From Bradyrhizobium sp. C9 (lineage in GTDB: Bacteria > Pseudomonadota > Alphaproteobacteria > Rhizobiales > Xanthobacteraceae), in the NCBI RefSeq assembly GCF_002532045.1, contig NZ_NWTG01000001.1, forward strand, positions 682,001 through 746,000: a stretch of DNA of 64,000 nucleotides, written 5' to 3'. This document shows positions 32,694 through 41,081 of this stretch, one piece after another. The position numbers and the translations under genes were made by a program. Under the pieces are notes generated by a model. That model was given only the letters and a program-made list of their open reading frames with translations. It did not search any database and was not told the origin of the DNA. The first letter of the stretch is position 1. The number at the start of each line of letters is the position of its first letter.

Positions 32694-33941
32694 ATGCTGA
32701 GGATCATCGGCGCGGCACTCGCTGCCAGCCTCGCATTTGCCACGCAGGCAATCGCCGCCGACGCACCGTCGGAGATCAAGATCGGCACGCTCTACGCGTC
32801 CTCGGGGCGCTACGCCTCGATCTCGATGCCGGTCTACAGCTCGCTCAAATTGTGGGTCGAGCAGAAGAACGCCGAAGGTGGCGTGTTCGTGAAGGCATTC
32901 GACAAGAAGATCCCGATCAAGCTCGTGTCCTATGACGACCAGAGCAACACCGCGACCGCCTCGACGCTTTATAATCAGCTCGTCACCCAGGATAAGGTCG
33001 ATCTGCTGGTCGCCGATTCCGGATCGGTGCTGACCGCGCCTGCGGTCGCGATCGCGCGCGACCACAAGATGTTCCTGTTCGACCAGACCGGCACCGGCGC
33101 GAGCTTCTTCTCCAAGGACAATCCCTACATCGCGCTGATGGCCGACCCGGTGTCGACGGTCTGGCCGAAGCCGGTGGCTGACTTCATCAGCCATGACGGC
33201 CCTGGCCTCGGCATCAAGAAGATCGCCATCCTTTACGCGACCAACGAGTTCACGGGCACCCAGGCCAACGCGTTCCGCAAGTTCGTCAAGGAGTCCGGCG
33301 CGCCGATCGAGATCGTCTACGACCAGGGCGTTCCGACCGAGACCACCAACTACAACGTCATCATCAACAACATCAGCAACACCAATCCCGACGCGGTGAT
33401 CCATTTCGGCTACGCGCCGAACGACATCGCCTTCCTGCGCAACGTCCAGGACGTCGGCACCAAGTTCAAGATGCTTTTCGCGATCTATGCCGGTCTTGAG
33501 ACCGAGCTGCTGGAGAAGAACGTCGGCGCCAAGGGCCTCGAGCACATCTGGACCTACGTGCCGCCGTCCGAGCTGGACTATCCCGTCAATTTCGGGATGA
33601 ACATGAAGGATTTCCGCGCCGCCTGGACCAAGAAGTACAACGACGGCAAGATGGAGTTCGGCTTCAACGCGGTCGCCGGCTACACCACCGCGCTGGTGAT
33701 CGAGAAGACGCTGTCGGTTGCGACCAGCCTCGACCAGATGGAGCTGCGCCGCGCGGTGTTCTCGCTCTCAGGCCAGCTCAAGACCCTGGATGGCACCTTC
33801 GCGCTGGATGAGACTGGCGGCCAGATCGGCGAGCTGACGCCGCTCGGCCAGCTCACGGTCGACGAGCACGATCACATCAAGTTCGTCTCGATCTATCCGC
33901 ACGAGACCGCCACCGGCAAGCCGATCTATCCGGCGCCGTGA
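32694..33941 (+). CDS. Liv-type ABC transporter substrate-binding protein
   Basis: 415 residues with a Sec signal peptide (MLRIIGAALAASLAFATQAIAA). The mature part is a type-I periplasmic binding protein: IKIGTLYASSGRYASISMPVYSSLKLWVEQKNAEGG, KLVSYDDQSNTATASTLYNQLV, KKIAILYATNEFTGTQANAF. GGGAGGA lies 8 bases before the ATG. Delivers a solute to the 33987-37253 permease and ATPases. The family takes amino acids, amides, aromatic acids and urea; the downstream amidase suggests an amide or amide-derived ligand. Confidence 0.92.
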   Translation: MLRIIGAALAASLAFATQAIAADAPSEIKIGTLYASSGRYASISMPVYSSLKLWVEQKNAEGGVFVKAFDKKIPIKLVSYDDQSNTATASTLYNQLVTQDKVDLLVADSGSVLTAPAVAIARDHKMFLFDQTGTGASFFSKDNPYIALMADPVSTVWPKPVADFISHDGPGLGIKKIAILYATNEFTGTQANAFRKFVKESGAPIEIVYDQGVPTETTNYNVIINNISNTNPDAVIHFGYAPNDIAFLRNVQDVGTKFKMLFAIYAGLETELLEKNVGAKGLEHIWTYVPPSELDYPVNFGMNMKDFRAAWTKKYNDGKMEFGFNAVAGYTTALVIEKTLSVATSLDQMELRRAVFSLSGQLKTLDGTFALDETGGQIGELTPLGQLTVDEHDHIKFVSIYPHETATGKPIYPAP

Positions 33942-33986
33942 TGCAGGTGGGTACACCAGACGTAATCTTCGGCGGCGAGCGGTAGC

Positions 33987-34910
33987 ATGACCTATGCGCT
34001 CGTTGCCGGCGTGCTGTTCGGGCTGTATTTCAGCCTGGTCGGCATCGGCCTCAATCTCGTGTTCGGCGTCATGCGCATCGTCAACCTTGCGCATGGCGAC
34101 ATCCTGATGCTGGGCGCCTTCATCGCGCTCGGCGTGGTCGGCATCGCCGGCATCGACCCGCTGTTCGCGGTGCCGCTGGCCTTCATGGTCTTTGTGCTGG
34201 CCGGTGTGCTGCTGTACTGGGTGCTGGTGCCTCGGCTGCAGGGCTCAGCCAACCCGGAAATGCTGTCGATCATCCTGTTCTTCGGCCTGTCGCAGGTGAT
34301 CGAAGCCGTCACCACGATCTTCGCCGGCACCAGCGAGCGCTCGATCCAGAGCCGGCTGCTCGGCACCGTGTTCACGACCATCAAGGTCAAGTGGTTCGGC
34401 GGCAGGGCCGGCGGGGCAGGGCCGATCCAGATCTTCGGCCAGGGCTTTCCCGCGCCCTGGGTGATCGCGGCCATCACCAGCCTGATCGCGATTGGGCTTG
34501 TCTATCTTTATCTCTACCACACGCGGCTCGGCACCTTGACCCGCGCGGTGATGTCGCGCCGTGACGAGGCGTTGGCGACCGGCATCGATGTCGATCGCGT
34601 CTCGGCGGCGGCGTTCGGCATCGGGCTCGGCATCGCGGCGGTTGCCGGCGTGTTCGCACCCTTCATGTTCGGCTCGGTGACGCCGGCCTTCGGCGCCGAT
34701 GCGACCGTGACGTCGTTCGCGATCGTCGTGCTGGGCTCGCTGGGCAATCCCTTGGGCACCGCACTCGGCGGCGTCGTCTATGGCCTCTGCTACATGCTGG
34801 TGCAGACCTATCTCAGTTCCTGGGCCGACCTCTTGCCCTATGTGTTGTTGATCGTGATCCTGTTGCTGCGCCCGAGCGGTCTGCTCGGAAGGCGGGTGCG
34901 CGTTGCATAA
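33987..34910 (+). CDS. Liv-type ABC transporter permease (LivH-like)
   Basis: 307 residues, eight or so membrane helices. LivH features: FGLYFSLVGIGLNLVFGVMRIVNLAHGDILMLGAF (the family N-terminal motif) and the coupling region RRDEALATGIDVDRVSAAAFGIG before the last helices. It forms the inner-membrane channel with the LivM-like protein at 34903. Its stop overlaps the next start by 8 bases. Confidence 0.93.
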   Translation: MTYALVAGVLFGLYFSLVGIGLNLVFGVMRIVNLAHGDILMLGAFIALGVVGIAGIDPLFAVPLAFMVFVLAGVLLYWVLVPRLQGSANPEMLSIILFFGLSQVIEAVTTIFAGTSERSIQSRLLGTVFTTIKVKWFGGRAGGAGPIQIFGQGFPAPWVIAAITSLIAIGLVYLYLYHTRLGTLTRAVMSRRDEALATGIDVDRVSAAAFGIGLGIAAVAGVFAPFMFGSVTPAFGADATVTSFAIVVLGSLGNPLGTALGGVVYGLCYMLVQTYLSSWADLLPYVLLIVILLLRPSGLLGRRVRVA

Positions 34911-35823
34911 CGCCTCCAAACACCTGCTGTTCATCCTGGCGCCGCTGGTGGTGGTGTTCGCACTGCTGCCCGGCGTCTATCAAAACCATCTGCTGCTGTT
35001 CAACTTCGTGATCTTTCTGATCCTCGCGCAGGGCGTGAACATCATCTATGGCTTCACCGGTTATCTGCCGTTCGGCTATGTCGGCTTCTTCGGCGCCGGC
35101 GCCTACGGCTTTGCCATCATGGTGATGCATCTGCAGACGCCGGCGCCGCTGGCCGTGCTGGTCGGTGGCGTCGTCGCGTTGGCGCTCGGCCTGTTGCTGA
35201 CTCCGCTGCTGCGGCTGTCGGGCGCGTATTTTGCGATCGCCAATCTCGCGGCCTCGCTCGCGGTGCTGCACTTCGTCGCCAATCCGGCGCTGGAGGGCAT
35301 CACCAAGGGGCCCTACGGCGTCTCGCTGACCGGCACGTTCAACCCGACCCACGCCTATTACGCCGCGGTCGTGGTGATGGCGCTGACGGTTGGCGCGGTG
35401 ATCTATCTCAAGAACTCGCCGTTCGGCCTGGCGCTGCAGGCCGTGCGCGAGGATGCGGTGTCGGCCTCGATGGCCGGCGTCAACATCATCAAGATGCGGG
35501 TGATTGCCTGGCTCGCCTCGGCGCTGGTCGCCGGCCTCGCCGGCGGCATCTACGCCTGGTACGTCTCGGTGTTCTATCCGGACAACGTGTTCTCCGGCGA
35601 GTTCTCGATCTTCGCGATCGTGTTCGCGCTGTTCGGAGGAGTTGCCACTATCACCGGACCGATCGTAGGCGTGCTTATCCTGTACGGCATCTACAATCTG
35701 ATCGGCTTCACCACGCCTCAATATTTCCAGCTGATCTATGGCCTGCTGATCATGGGACTGGTGCTGTTCCTGCCCGCCGGGCTGGTGTCGCTGGCAACGC
35801 GCAGGGGGTGGCATGTCCCCTGA
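34903..35823 (+). CDS. Liv-type ABC transporter permease (LivM-like)
   Basis: 306 residues from a TTG start that overlaps the LivH stop. Family motifs: GVNIIYGFTGYLPFGYVGFFGAGAYGFAI and the cytoplasmic coupling helix LQAVREDAVSASMAGVNIIKMRVIAW. Pairs with 33987-34910 in the membrane. Overlaps the ATPase gene by 11 bases, so H, M, G and F are translationally coupled. Confidence 0.92.
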   Translation: MHNASKHLLFILAPLVVVFALLPGVYQNHLLLFNFVIFLILAQGVNIIYGFTGYLPFGYVGFFGAGAYGFAIMVMHLQTPAPLAVLVGGVVALALGLLLTPLLRLSGAYFAIANLAASLAVLHFVANPALEGITKGPYGVSLTGTFNPTHAYYAAVVVMALTVGAVIYLKNSPFGLALQAVREDAVSASMAGVNIIKMRVIAWLASALVAGLAGGIYAWYVSVFYPDNVFSGEFSIFAIVFALFGGVATITGPIVGVLILYGIYNLIGFTTPQYFQLIYGLLIMGLVLFLPAGLVSLATRRGWHVP

Positions 35824-36544
35824 GCAGAACTCCATCCTCAAGGTCTCGAAGCTGGTCAAACGCTTCGGCGGCTTCCATGCGCTCGATGGCCTCAGCTTCC
35901 ACGTTGTGCCGGGCGAGATCCTCGGCCTGGTCGGCCCGAACGGCTCCGGCAAGACCACGGCGATCAACGTGATCTCGGGTCTTTATGCGCCTGACGGCGG
36001 CGAGGTCGTGTTCGACGGCGCGTCCTCCGGCGGCGTCGCCTCGCACAAGCTCGTTCACCGCGGCATCAACCGCACCTTCCAGGTGCCGAAGCCGTTCCTG
36101 TCGCTCACGGTGCGCGAGAATATCCAGGTGGCGCTGGCCTATGGCGGCGCGACCGGCGCGCCGCCGTCGATTGCGGAGCTGCTGGAGGAGTACCGGCTGA
36201 AGGAGGTCGCGGACCGCCCCGCCGCCGATCTCAACAGTGCGCAGCAGAAGATGCTCGATCTGACCCGCGCGCTCGCCACGCGTCCGCGGCTGCTGCTGCT
36301 CGACGAGCTCGCGGCCGGCCTCAACCCGGCGGAGCTTGACTGGATTGCCGGCCGCATCAAGGCGCTCGCCGCGACCGGCATGGCGATCATCGTGGTCGAG
36401 CATCTGATGGGCTTCATCGAGCAGATTACCGACCGCGTCATCGTGCTCAATGCGGGCAAGGAGATTTTCGAAGGCACGCTCGCCACCGCGGTGCGCGAGC
36501 CGCAAGTGATCGAGGTGTTCCTGGGAGGCGAGCATGCCCACTGA
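35813..36544 (+). CDS. Liv-type ABC transporter ATPase (LivG-like), atypical signature
   Basis: 243 residues. Walker A GPNGSGKTT, then a Q-loop/NRTFQVP region typical of LivG. The ABC signature reads LNSAQQK (residues 140-146), so the conserved glycine of LSxGQ is alanine, and Walker B is LLLLDELAAGL with leucine where proline is usual; the catalytic glutamate of DE is kept. The switch histidine is present in VVEHLM. It still looks active but may be catalytically weaker at one site, paired with the standard LivF at 36534. Confidence 0.9.
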   Translation: MSPEQNSILKVSKLVKRFGGFHALDGLSFHVVPGEILGLVGPNGSGKTTAINVISGLYAPDGGEVVFDGASSGGVASHKLVHRGINRTFQVPKPFLSLTVRENIQVALAYGGATGAPPSIAELLEEYRLKEVADRPAADLNSAQQKMLDLTRALATRPRLLLLDELAAGLNPAELDWIAGRIKALAATGMAIIVVEHLMGFIEQITDRVIVLNAGKEIFEGTLATAVREPQVIEVFLGGEHAH

Positions 36545-37253
36545 TGCAGCGTCACTTCTGGACGCCAAGGGCGTCGACGCCGGCTACGGCACCATGCAGG
36601 TGCTGTGGGGCGTCGATCTCGACGTCCGCCCCGGCGAGACCGTGCTGTTGCTCGGCGCCAATGGCGCGGGCAAGACCACGTTCCTGAAATCGCTGGTCGG
36701 CCTGATTGAGGCCCGCAATGGCCACATCAGGCTCGGAGGCGAAGACATCACGAAAATGCGATCTTCGGATCGCATGAAGCGCGGCATGACCTACATGTCG
36801 GAGCTTGCGGTATTCCCCGATCTGTCGATCGAGGAGAACATCCGGGTCGGCGCGCAGGCGCTGGGCCATGCCAATCCGGGCGCGCGGGTCGACGAATTGT
36901 ACGGCCTGTTTCCGGTGCTGCGCGACAAGCGCCGCGATCCGGCCTCCAGCCTGTCCGGTGGCCAGCGCAAGATGCTCGGCATCGCCAAGGCGCTGTCGGC
37001 CGAACCAAAATTGCTGGTCATGGACGAGCCCTCGGCCGGGCTGTCGCCGCTGTTCGTCAAGGAGGTGTTGCGCGCGCTGTCGAGCCTGCAAGGCCGCGGA
37101 CTGGCGCTCCTGATCGCCGAGCAGAATATCGGTTTCCTCGAGATTGCCACCCGCGTCTTCGTGCTGGAAGGCGGGCGGATCCGCTTCTCCGGCACGGTTG
37201 CCGAGATGAGCGGCAATGAAGAGCTGCACCGCGCTTATTTCGGGCTGAAATGA
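36534..37253 (+). CDS. Liv-type ABC transporter ATPase (LivF-like)
   Basis: 239 residues. Walker A GANGAGKTT, signature SSLSGGQRKMLGIAKAL, Walker B LLVMDEPSAGLSP, switch IAEQN. The standard LivF partner of 35813-36544, overlapping it by 11 bases. With its canonical signature it complements the degenerate one of the LivG-like subunit in a heterodimer. Confidence 0.93.
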   Translation: MPTDAASLLDAKGVDAGYGTMQVLWGVDLDVRPGETVLLLGANGAGKTTFLKSLVGLIEARNGHIRLGGEDITKMRSSDRMKRGMTYMSELAVFPDLSIEENIRVGAQALGHANPGARVDELYGLFPVLRDKRRDPASSLSGGQRKMLGIAKALSAEPKLLVMDEPSAGLSPLFVKEVLRALSSLQGRGLALLIAEQNIGFLEIATRVFVLEGGRIRFSGTVAEMSGNEELHRAYFGLK

Positions 37254-37315
37254 TAGTGATGCGAGGCGGGGGCCGACGCACTGGAAATCGGCCCCGGTTC
37301 GCGCGACAATCAGCT

Positions 37316-37371
37316 GCAAGCCGTTAAGCGCACGCCGTAAAGTGCAAGCCGTGAAGTGAAAGCCATGCCGA
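37316..37371 (+). repeat. Tandem 14-bp repeats running into the amidase start
   Basis: Units GCAAGCCGTTAAGC, GCACGCCGTAAAGT, GCAAGCCGTGAAGT and a partial GAAAGCCATGCCGA at 37316, 37330, 37344 and 37358. The last unit contains the amidase ATG (37365); the third holds an in-frame GTG (37356). There is no good ribosome site between them. Confidence 0.8.
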
Positions 37372-38714
37372 AAAATCCGACACTCGCCTCCCTTGCCGCC
37401 GACCTCGCCAGCGGCGCGACCTCCGCCCGTAAGCTCGTCGAGCAGTGCATCGCCAGGATTGCCGATCCGGCAGGCGAGGGCCAGCGCACCTTCATCCATG
37501 TCGACCGCGACGCCGCCCTGGAAGCCGCGGATGCCATGGACCGGCTGCGCAAGGCCAATGCCGCGCCGTCACCGTTTGCCGGCATTCCGGTTTCGATCAA
37601 GGACCTGTTCGACATCAAAGGGCAGGTGAGCCGCGCCGGCTCCCGTGCGCTGGAGGATTCCGCGCCGGCGGATGCCGATGCGCCGGTGGTGGCGCGGCTC
37701 AAGCGCGCCGGCTTCATCGTGATCGGCCGCACCAACATGACCGAGTTCGCCTATTCGGGCATCGGCATCAACCCGCATTACGGGACCCCGAAGAGCGCCT
37801 GGAACCGGAGCGTCGGCCATGTGCCCGGCGGCTCGTCCTCGGGCGCGGCGGTCTCGATCGCTGACGGCATGGCGTTCGGCGCGCTCGGCACCGACACCGG
37901 CGGCTCCTGCCGGATCCCGGCCGCCTTCAACGGCATCGTCGGCTACAAGCCGACGCAGCGCCGGATTCCGCTCGACGGCGGCGTGCCGCTGTCGTTCACG
38001 CTCGACAGCTACGGCCCGCTGGCCAATTCGGTGGCCTGCTGCGCCGTGCTCGATGCGGTGCTCGCCGATGTGCCGGTGACGCCGCTCGCCCCGCGCCCGG
38101 TCAAGGGCATGCGGCTCGCGGTGCCGACTACGGTCGCGCTCGATGATCTCGATGATGCCGTGGCAAAGACCTTCGACCGCGCCCTGGCGTCATTGTCGCG
38201 CGCCGGCGCATTGGTCGAGCGCATCGAGGTGCCCGAATTTCTCGACGTCGGCGTGATGAACGCCAAGGGCGGGTTCTCGGCGGCCGAGAGCTATGCCTGG
38301 CATCGCTTCCTGCTGGCCAGCAAGGGCGACATCTACGATCCGCGCGTCGCGGTCCGCATCCAGCGCGGCGAGGGTTTTCTGGCGGCCGACTATATCGACC
38401 TCCTCAACGCGCGGCGGTCGTTCATCGCCCGGACCGAGGCCCGCATCGCGTCCTACGATGCGCTGGTGCTGCCGACCACCGCGAACCTGCCGCCGACCAT
38501 CGCCGCGCTCGCCGATGACAAGGCGTTCGCCACGGAGAATCTGCGCGCGCTGCGCAATCCCTCGCTGATCAACGTGCTCGACGGCTGCGCCATCTCGCTG
38601 CCCGCGCATCGCGAGGGCGAGGCGCCGGTCGGCCTGATGCTCGCCGCCGCGGGTGGTTCGGACCGCCGCATCTTCGAGCTTGCGGCCGGAATGGAGACCG
38701 TCATCCGTGTTTGA
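37365..38714 (+). CDS. Amidase-signature family hydrolase
   Basis: About 449 residues from the ATG at 37365 (an in-frame GTG at 37356 would add three). The Ser-cisSer-Lys triad is visible: K79 in SIKDLFDIKG, S157 in PGGSSSGAA, nucleophile S181 in GTDTGGSCRIPA; the 24-residue spacing between serines is typical. Hydrolyses an amide to acid and ammonia in the cytoplasm. The stop overlaps the DUF2848 start, and the gene follows the Liv transporter with which it is probably co-transcribed. Substrate is likely what the transporter imports. Confidence 0.93.
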   Translation: MPKNPTLASLAADLASGATSARKLVEQCIARIADPAGEGQRTFIHVDRDAALEAADAMDRLRKANAAPSPFAGIPVSIKDLFDIKGQVSRAGSRALEDSAPADADAPVVARLKRAGFIVIGRTNMTEFAYSGIGINPHYGTPKSAWNRSVGHVPGGSSSGAAVSIADGMAFGALGTDTGGSCRIPAAFNGIVGYKPTQRRIPLDGGVPLSFTLDSYGPLANSVACCAVLDAVLADVPVTPLAPRPVKGMRLAVPTTVALDDLDDAVAKTFDRALASLSRAGALVERIEVPEFLDVGVMNAKGGFSAAESYAWHRFLLASKGDIYDPRVAVRIQRGEGFLAADYIDLLNARRSFIARTEARIASYDALVLPTTANLPPTIAALADDKAFATENLRALRNPSLINVLDGCAISLPAHREGEAPVGLMLAAAGGSDRRIFELAAGMETVIRV

Positions 38715-39393
38715 TCTCACCTTCAACGTTGACGACAAGGGCGTTGCGACGCCGCTCACGCTCGAAATCAAGCAAGCGGTGATCGCCGGCTGGACCGGCC
38801 GCGATCCGGTCGCGCGCGACAAGCATATCGCCGAGCTCGAGGCGCTCGGCATCGCACGGCCCGCGACGACACCGATCTATTACCGCTGCTCGGCGCGCCG
38901 GATCACTTTCGCCGACGCGATCGAGGTCTGCGGCGAGGAGTCCAGCGGCGAGGTCGAGTTCGTGCTGATCGGCTGGCAGGGACGCATCTTCGTCAGCTGC
39001 GGCTCCGACCATACCGATCGCAAGGTCGAGAGCTACAGCGTCACGGTGTCGAAGCAGATGTGCGACAAGCCGATGGCGTCTGAATTGTGGGAGCTCGAGG
39101 ACGTCATTGGCCATTGGGACCAACTGATCCTGCGCTCCTGGGCCACGATCGGCGGCCAGCGTGTGCTCTACCAGGAAGGCACGCTTGATCACATGCTGCC
39201 GGTCAAGGACCTGATCGCGCGCGGCTTCGACAACGGCGCGCTGCCCGACGGCTGCGCGATGTTCGGCGGCACTTTCGCCGCCAAGGGCGGCATCCGCCCG
39301 GCCAGCCGCTTCGAGTTCGAGCTGGAAGACCCCGTGCTGAAGCGGAAGATCAGCCACGGCTACGACGTGATCACGCTGCCGGTCAGGGGCTGA
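38707..39393 (+). CDS. DUF2848-family protein
   Basis: 228 residues from a GTG at 38707 that overlaps the amidase stop by 8 bases; the frame upstream is inside the amidase. Begins FDLTFNVDDKGVATPLTLEIKQAVIAGWTGRDPVA and contains PIYYRCSARRITFADAIEVCGEESSGEVEFVLI. I know the family only as uncharacterised; the fold may be related to fumarylacetoacetate-hydrolase-like proteins, as the EEssGEVEFVL segment hints at a metal site. Coupling to the amidase suggests it acts on the amidase substrate or product. Confidence 0.85.
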   Translation: MFDLTFNVDDKGVATPLTLEIKQAVIAGWTGRDPVARDKHIAELEALGIARPATTPIYYRCSARRITFADAIEVCGEESSGEVEFVLIGWQGRIFVSCGSDHTDRKVESYSVTVSKQMCDKPMASELWELEDVIGHWDQLILRSWATIGGQRVLYQEGTLDHMLPVKDLIARGFDNGALPDGCAMFGGTFAAKGGIRPASRFEFELEDPVLKRKISHGYDVITLPVRG

Positions 39394-39441
39394 TTTCCTT
39401 CTGCACGTCCGTTGCGTAGAGGTGACCGGGACCTCTCCACC

Positions 39442-39558
39442 AGTCGTCCCTGCAAAAGCAGGGACCCATACGCCGCGGCTTTCGCAAAGGGCACGCGGCC
39501 AGATGGCTTTCCAACAACCGGCACCTGTGGTTATGGGCCCCGCTTTCGCAGGGACGGC
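39442..39558. repeat. Long palindromic repeat, GTCGTCCCTGC type, copy 4
   Basis: Left end GTCGTCCCTGC...GCAGGGACCCA and right end TGGGCCCC...GCAGGGACGG, complementary with mismatches; each end also forms its own hairpin. It fills the gap between the DUF2848 gene and the oxygenase gene. This is the most diverged of the five copies. Confidence 0.8.
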
Positions 39559-39641
39559 ACCGTGATCGGAGCGGCGCTCTCGGCAAATCCGGATCGGAAA
39601 TCGGGTGGCGCGAGGCGCAATCATCGGCCAGATTCCACCTC

Positions 39642-40388
39642 ATGACAGCCACAGCCAAGACCCTCACCCGCACCCCAGCCACCGGCATCCCGGCCCGTGT
39701 CGCCGCGCTTGACTGGGATCACATCACGACCGACCTCGACGGGCAGGGCTGCGCCGTCCTTGGCGGCCTGCTCACGCCAGAGGAATGCGACGTCGTCGCC
39801 GCGCTCTATCCCGACGACAGCCGCTTCCGCAGCAGGGTCGTGATGGGCCGCCACGGCTTCGGCCGCGGCGAGTACAAATATTTCTCCTATCCGCTGCCGG
39901 ACTTGATCGCGGAGCTGCGGCCGGCGCTGTATGCGCGGCTGACCGCGACCGCCAATCGCTGGAACGAGACGATGGGGATCGAGATCAGCTATCCGCCGTC
40001 GCATGTGGCGTTCCTGAAGCGCTGCCATGACGCCGGGCAGACGCGGCCGACGCCGCTGCTGCTCCAATATGGCGAGGGCGATTACAATTGCCTGCACCAG
40101 GATCTCTACGGCGAGCACGTGTTTCCGATCCAGGTCGCGATCCTGCTGTCGGAGCCGGGGCGCGATTTCACCGGCGGCGAGTTCGTGCTGACCGAGCAGC
40201 GGCCGCGGATGCAGTCGCGGCCCGAGGTGGTGCCGCTGGCCAAGGGCGATGCGGTGGCGTTTGCCGTGCATCATCGCCCGGTGCAGGGGACGCGCGGGCC
40301 GTATCGTGTCAATCTACGCCATGGCGTCAGCCGGATCAGATCCGGCCATCGCCACACCGTTGGTGTGATCTTCCACGACGCAAAGTGA
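39642..40388 (+). CDS. 2-oxoglutarate/Fe(II) oxygenase (PF09859-like)
   Basis: 248 residues. Double-stranded beta-helix with an HxD metal pair in NCLHQDLYGEHVFPIQV (H152, D154) and a C-terminal PYRVNLRHGVSRIRSGHRHTVGVIFHD that supplies the distal histidine and 2-oxoglutarate arginine. I place it in the family annotated as oxygenase acting on damaged DNA, from memory. The AlkB gene follows after 13 bases, which supports a nucleic-acid repair or modification role. Confidence 0.85.
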   Translation: MTATAKTLTRTPATGIPARVAALDWDHITTDLDGQGCAVLGGLLTPEECDVVAALYPDDSRFRSRVVMGRHGFGRGEYKYFSYPLPDLIAELRPALYARLTATANRWNETMGIEISYPPSHVAFLKRCHDAGQTRPTPLLLQYGEGDYNCLHQDLYGEHVFPIQVAILLSEPGRDFTGGEFVLTEQRPRMQSRPEVVPLAKGDAVAFAVHHRPVQGTRGPYRVNLRHGVSRIRSGHRHTVGVIFHDAK

Positions 40389-40401
40389 GTGCGAGAGAGG
40401 C

Positions 40402-41055
40402 GTGGCCGCTGATCTGTTCGAGACCGTTGGCGATGCCCGGCCGCCGCGCGAGACGATCGCGGACGGCGCGGTGCTGTTGCGTGGTTTTGTGCGGCCGTTC
40501 GAGGCCGAGCTGATCCCGGCCTTGCGCATCATCGTCAAGCAGGCACCGTTCCGGCACCTGATCACGCCGGGCGGCCACCGCATGTCGGTGGCGATGACCA
40601 ATTGCGGCAGCGTCGGCTGGGTCTCCGATCCCAGCGGCTATCGCTATGATCCGATCGATCCTGACTCGGGACAGCCCTGGCCTGAAATGCCGGAGGTGTT
40701 GCGCCGGCTCGCCGCCGACGCCGCCACCGCGGCCGGCTTCAACGGCTTCGCGCCGCAGGCCTGCCTGATCAATCGCTATGTGCCCGGTGCGAAGCTGTCG
40801 CTGCATCAGGACAAGGACGAGCTCGACTATGGGGCGCCGATCGTCTCGATCTCGCTCGGGCTTCCGGCGGTCTTCCTGTTCGGCGGCCTGAAGCGTAGCG
40901 ATACGCCGCGCCGCTATCGGCTCGAACATGGCGATGTTGCGGTGTGGGGCGGGCCGTCACGGCTATTTTATCACGGTGTCGCGGCGCTCGCTGATGGCGA
41001 GCACAGCGTGCTCGGCCGCCAGCGCATCAATTTGACCTTCCGCAAGGTGCGCTGA
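40402..41055 (+). CDS. alkB: Alpha-ketoglutarate-dependent dioxygenase AlkB
   Basis: 217 residues from a GTG start. It follows E. coli AlkB: GHRMSVAMTNCGSVGWVSD, LSLHQDKDELDYGAPIVSISLGLPAVFLFGG, RLEHGDVAVWGGPSRLFYHGV and RINLTFRK. Metal ligands H135, D137 and H191 keep the spacing of E. coli H131, D133, H187; the last arginine binds 2-oxoglutarate. Repairs N1-methyladenine and N3-methylcytosine in DNA/RNA by oxidative demethylation. No Ada-type regulator is near. Confidence 0.96.
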   Translation: MAADLFETVGDARPPRETIADGAVLLRGFVRPFEAELIPALRIIVKQAPFRHLITPGGHRMSVAMTNCGSVGWVSDPSGYRYDPIDPDSGQPWPEMPEVLRRLAADAATAAGFNGFAPQACLINRYVPGAKLSLHQDKDELDYGAPIVSISLGLPAVFLFGGLKRSDTPRRYRLEHGDVAVWGGPSRLFYHGVAALADGEHSVLGRQRINLTFRKVR

Positions 41056-41081
41056 AGCGCCGGGTGGTCTAGACTTGGCGG

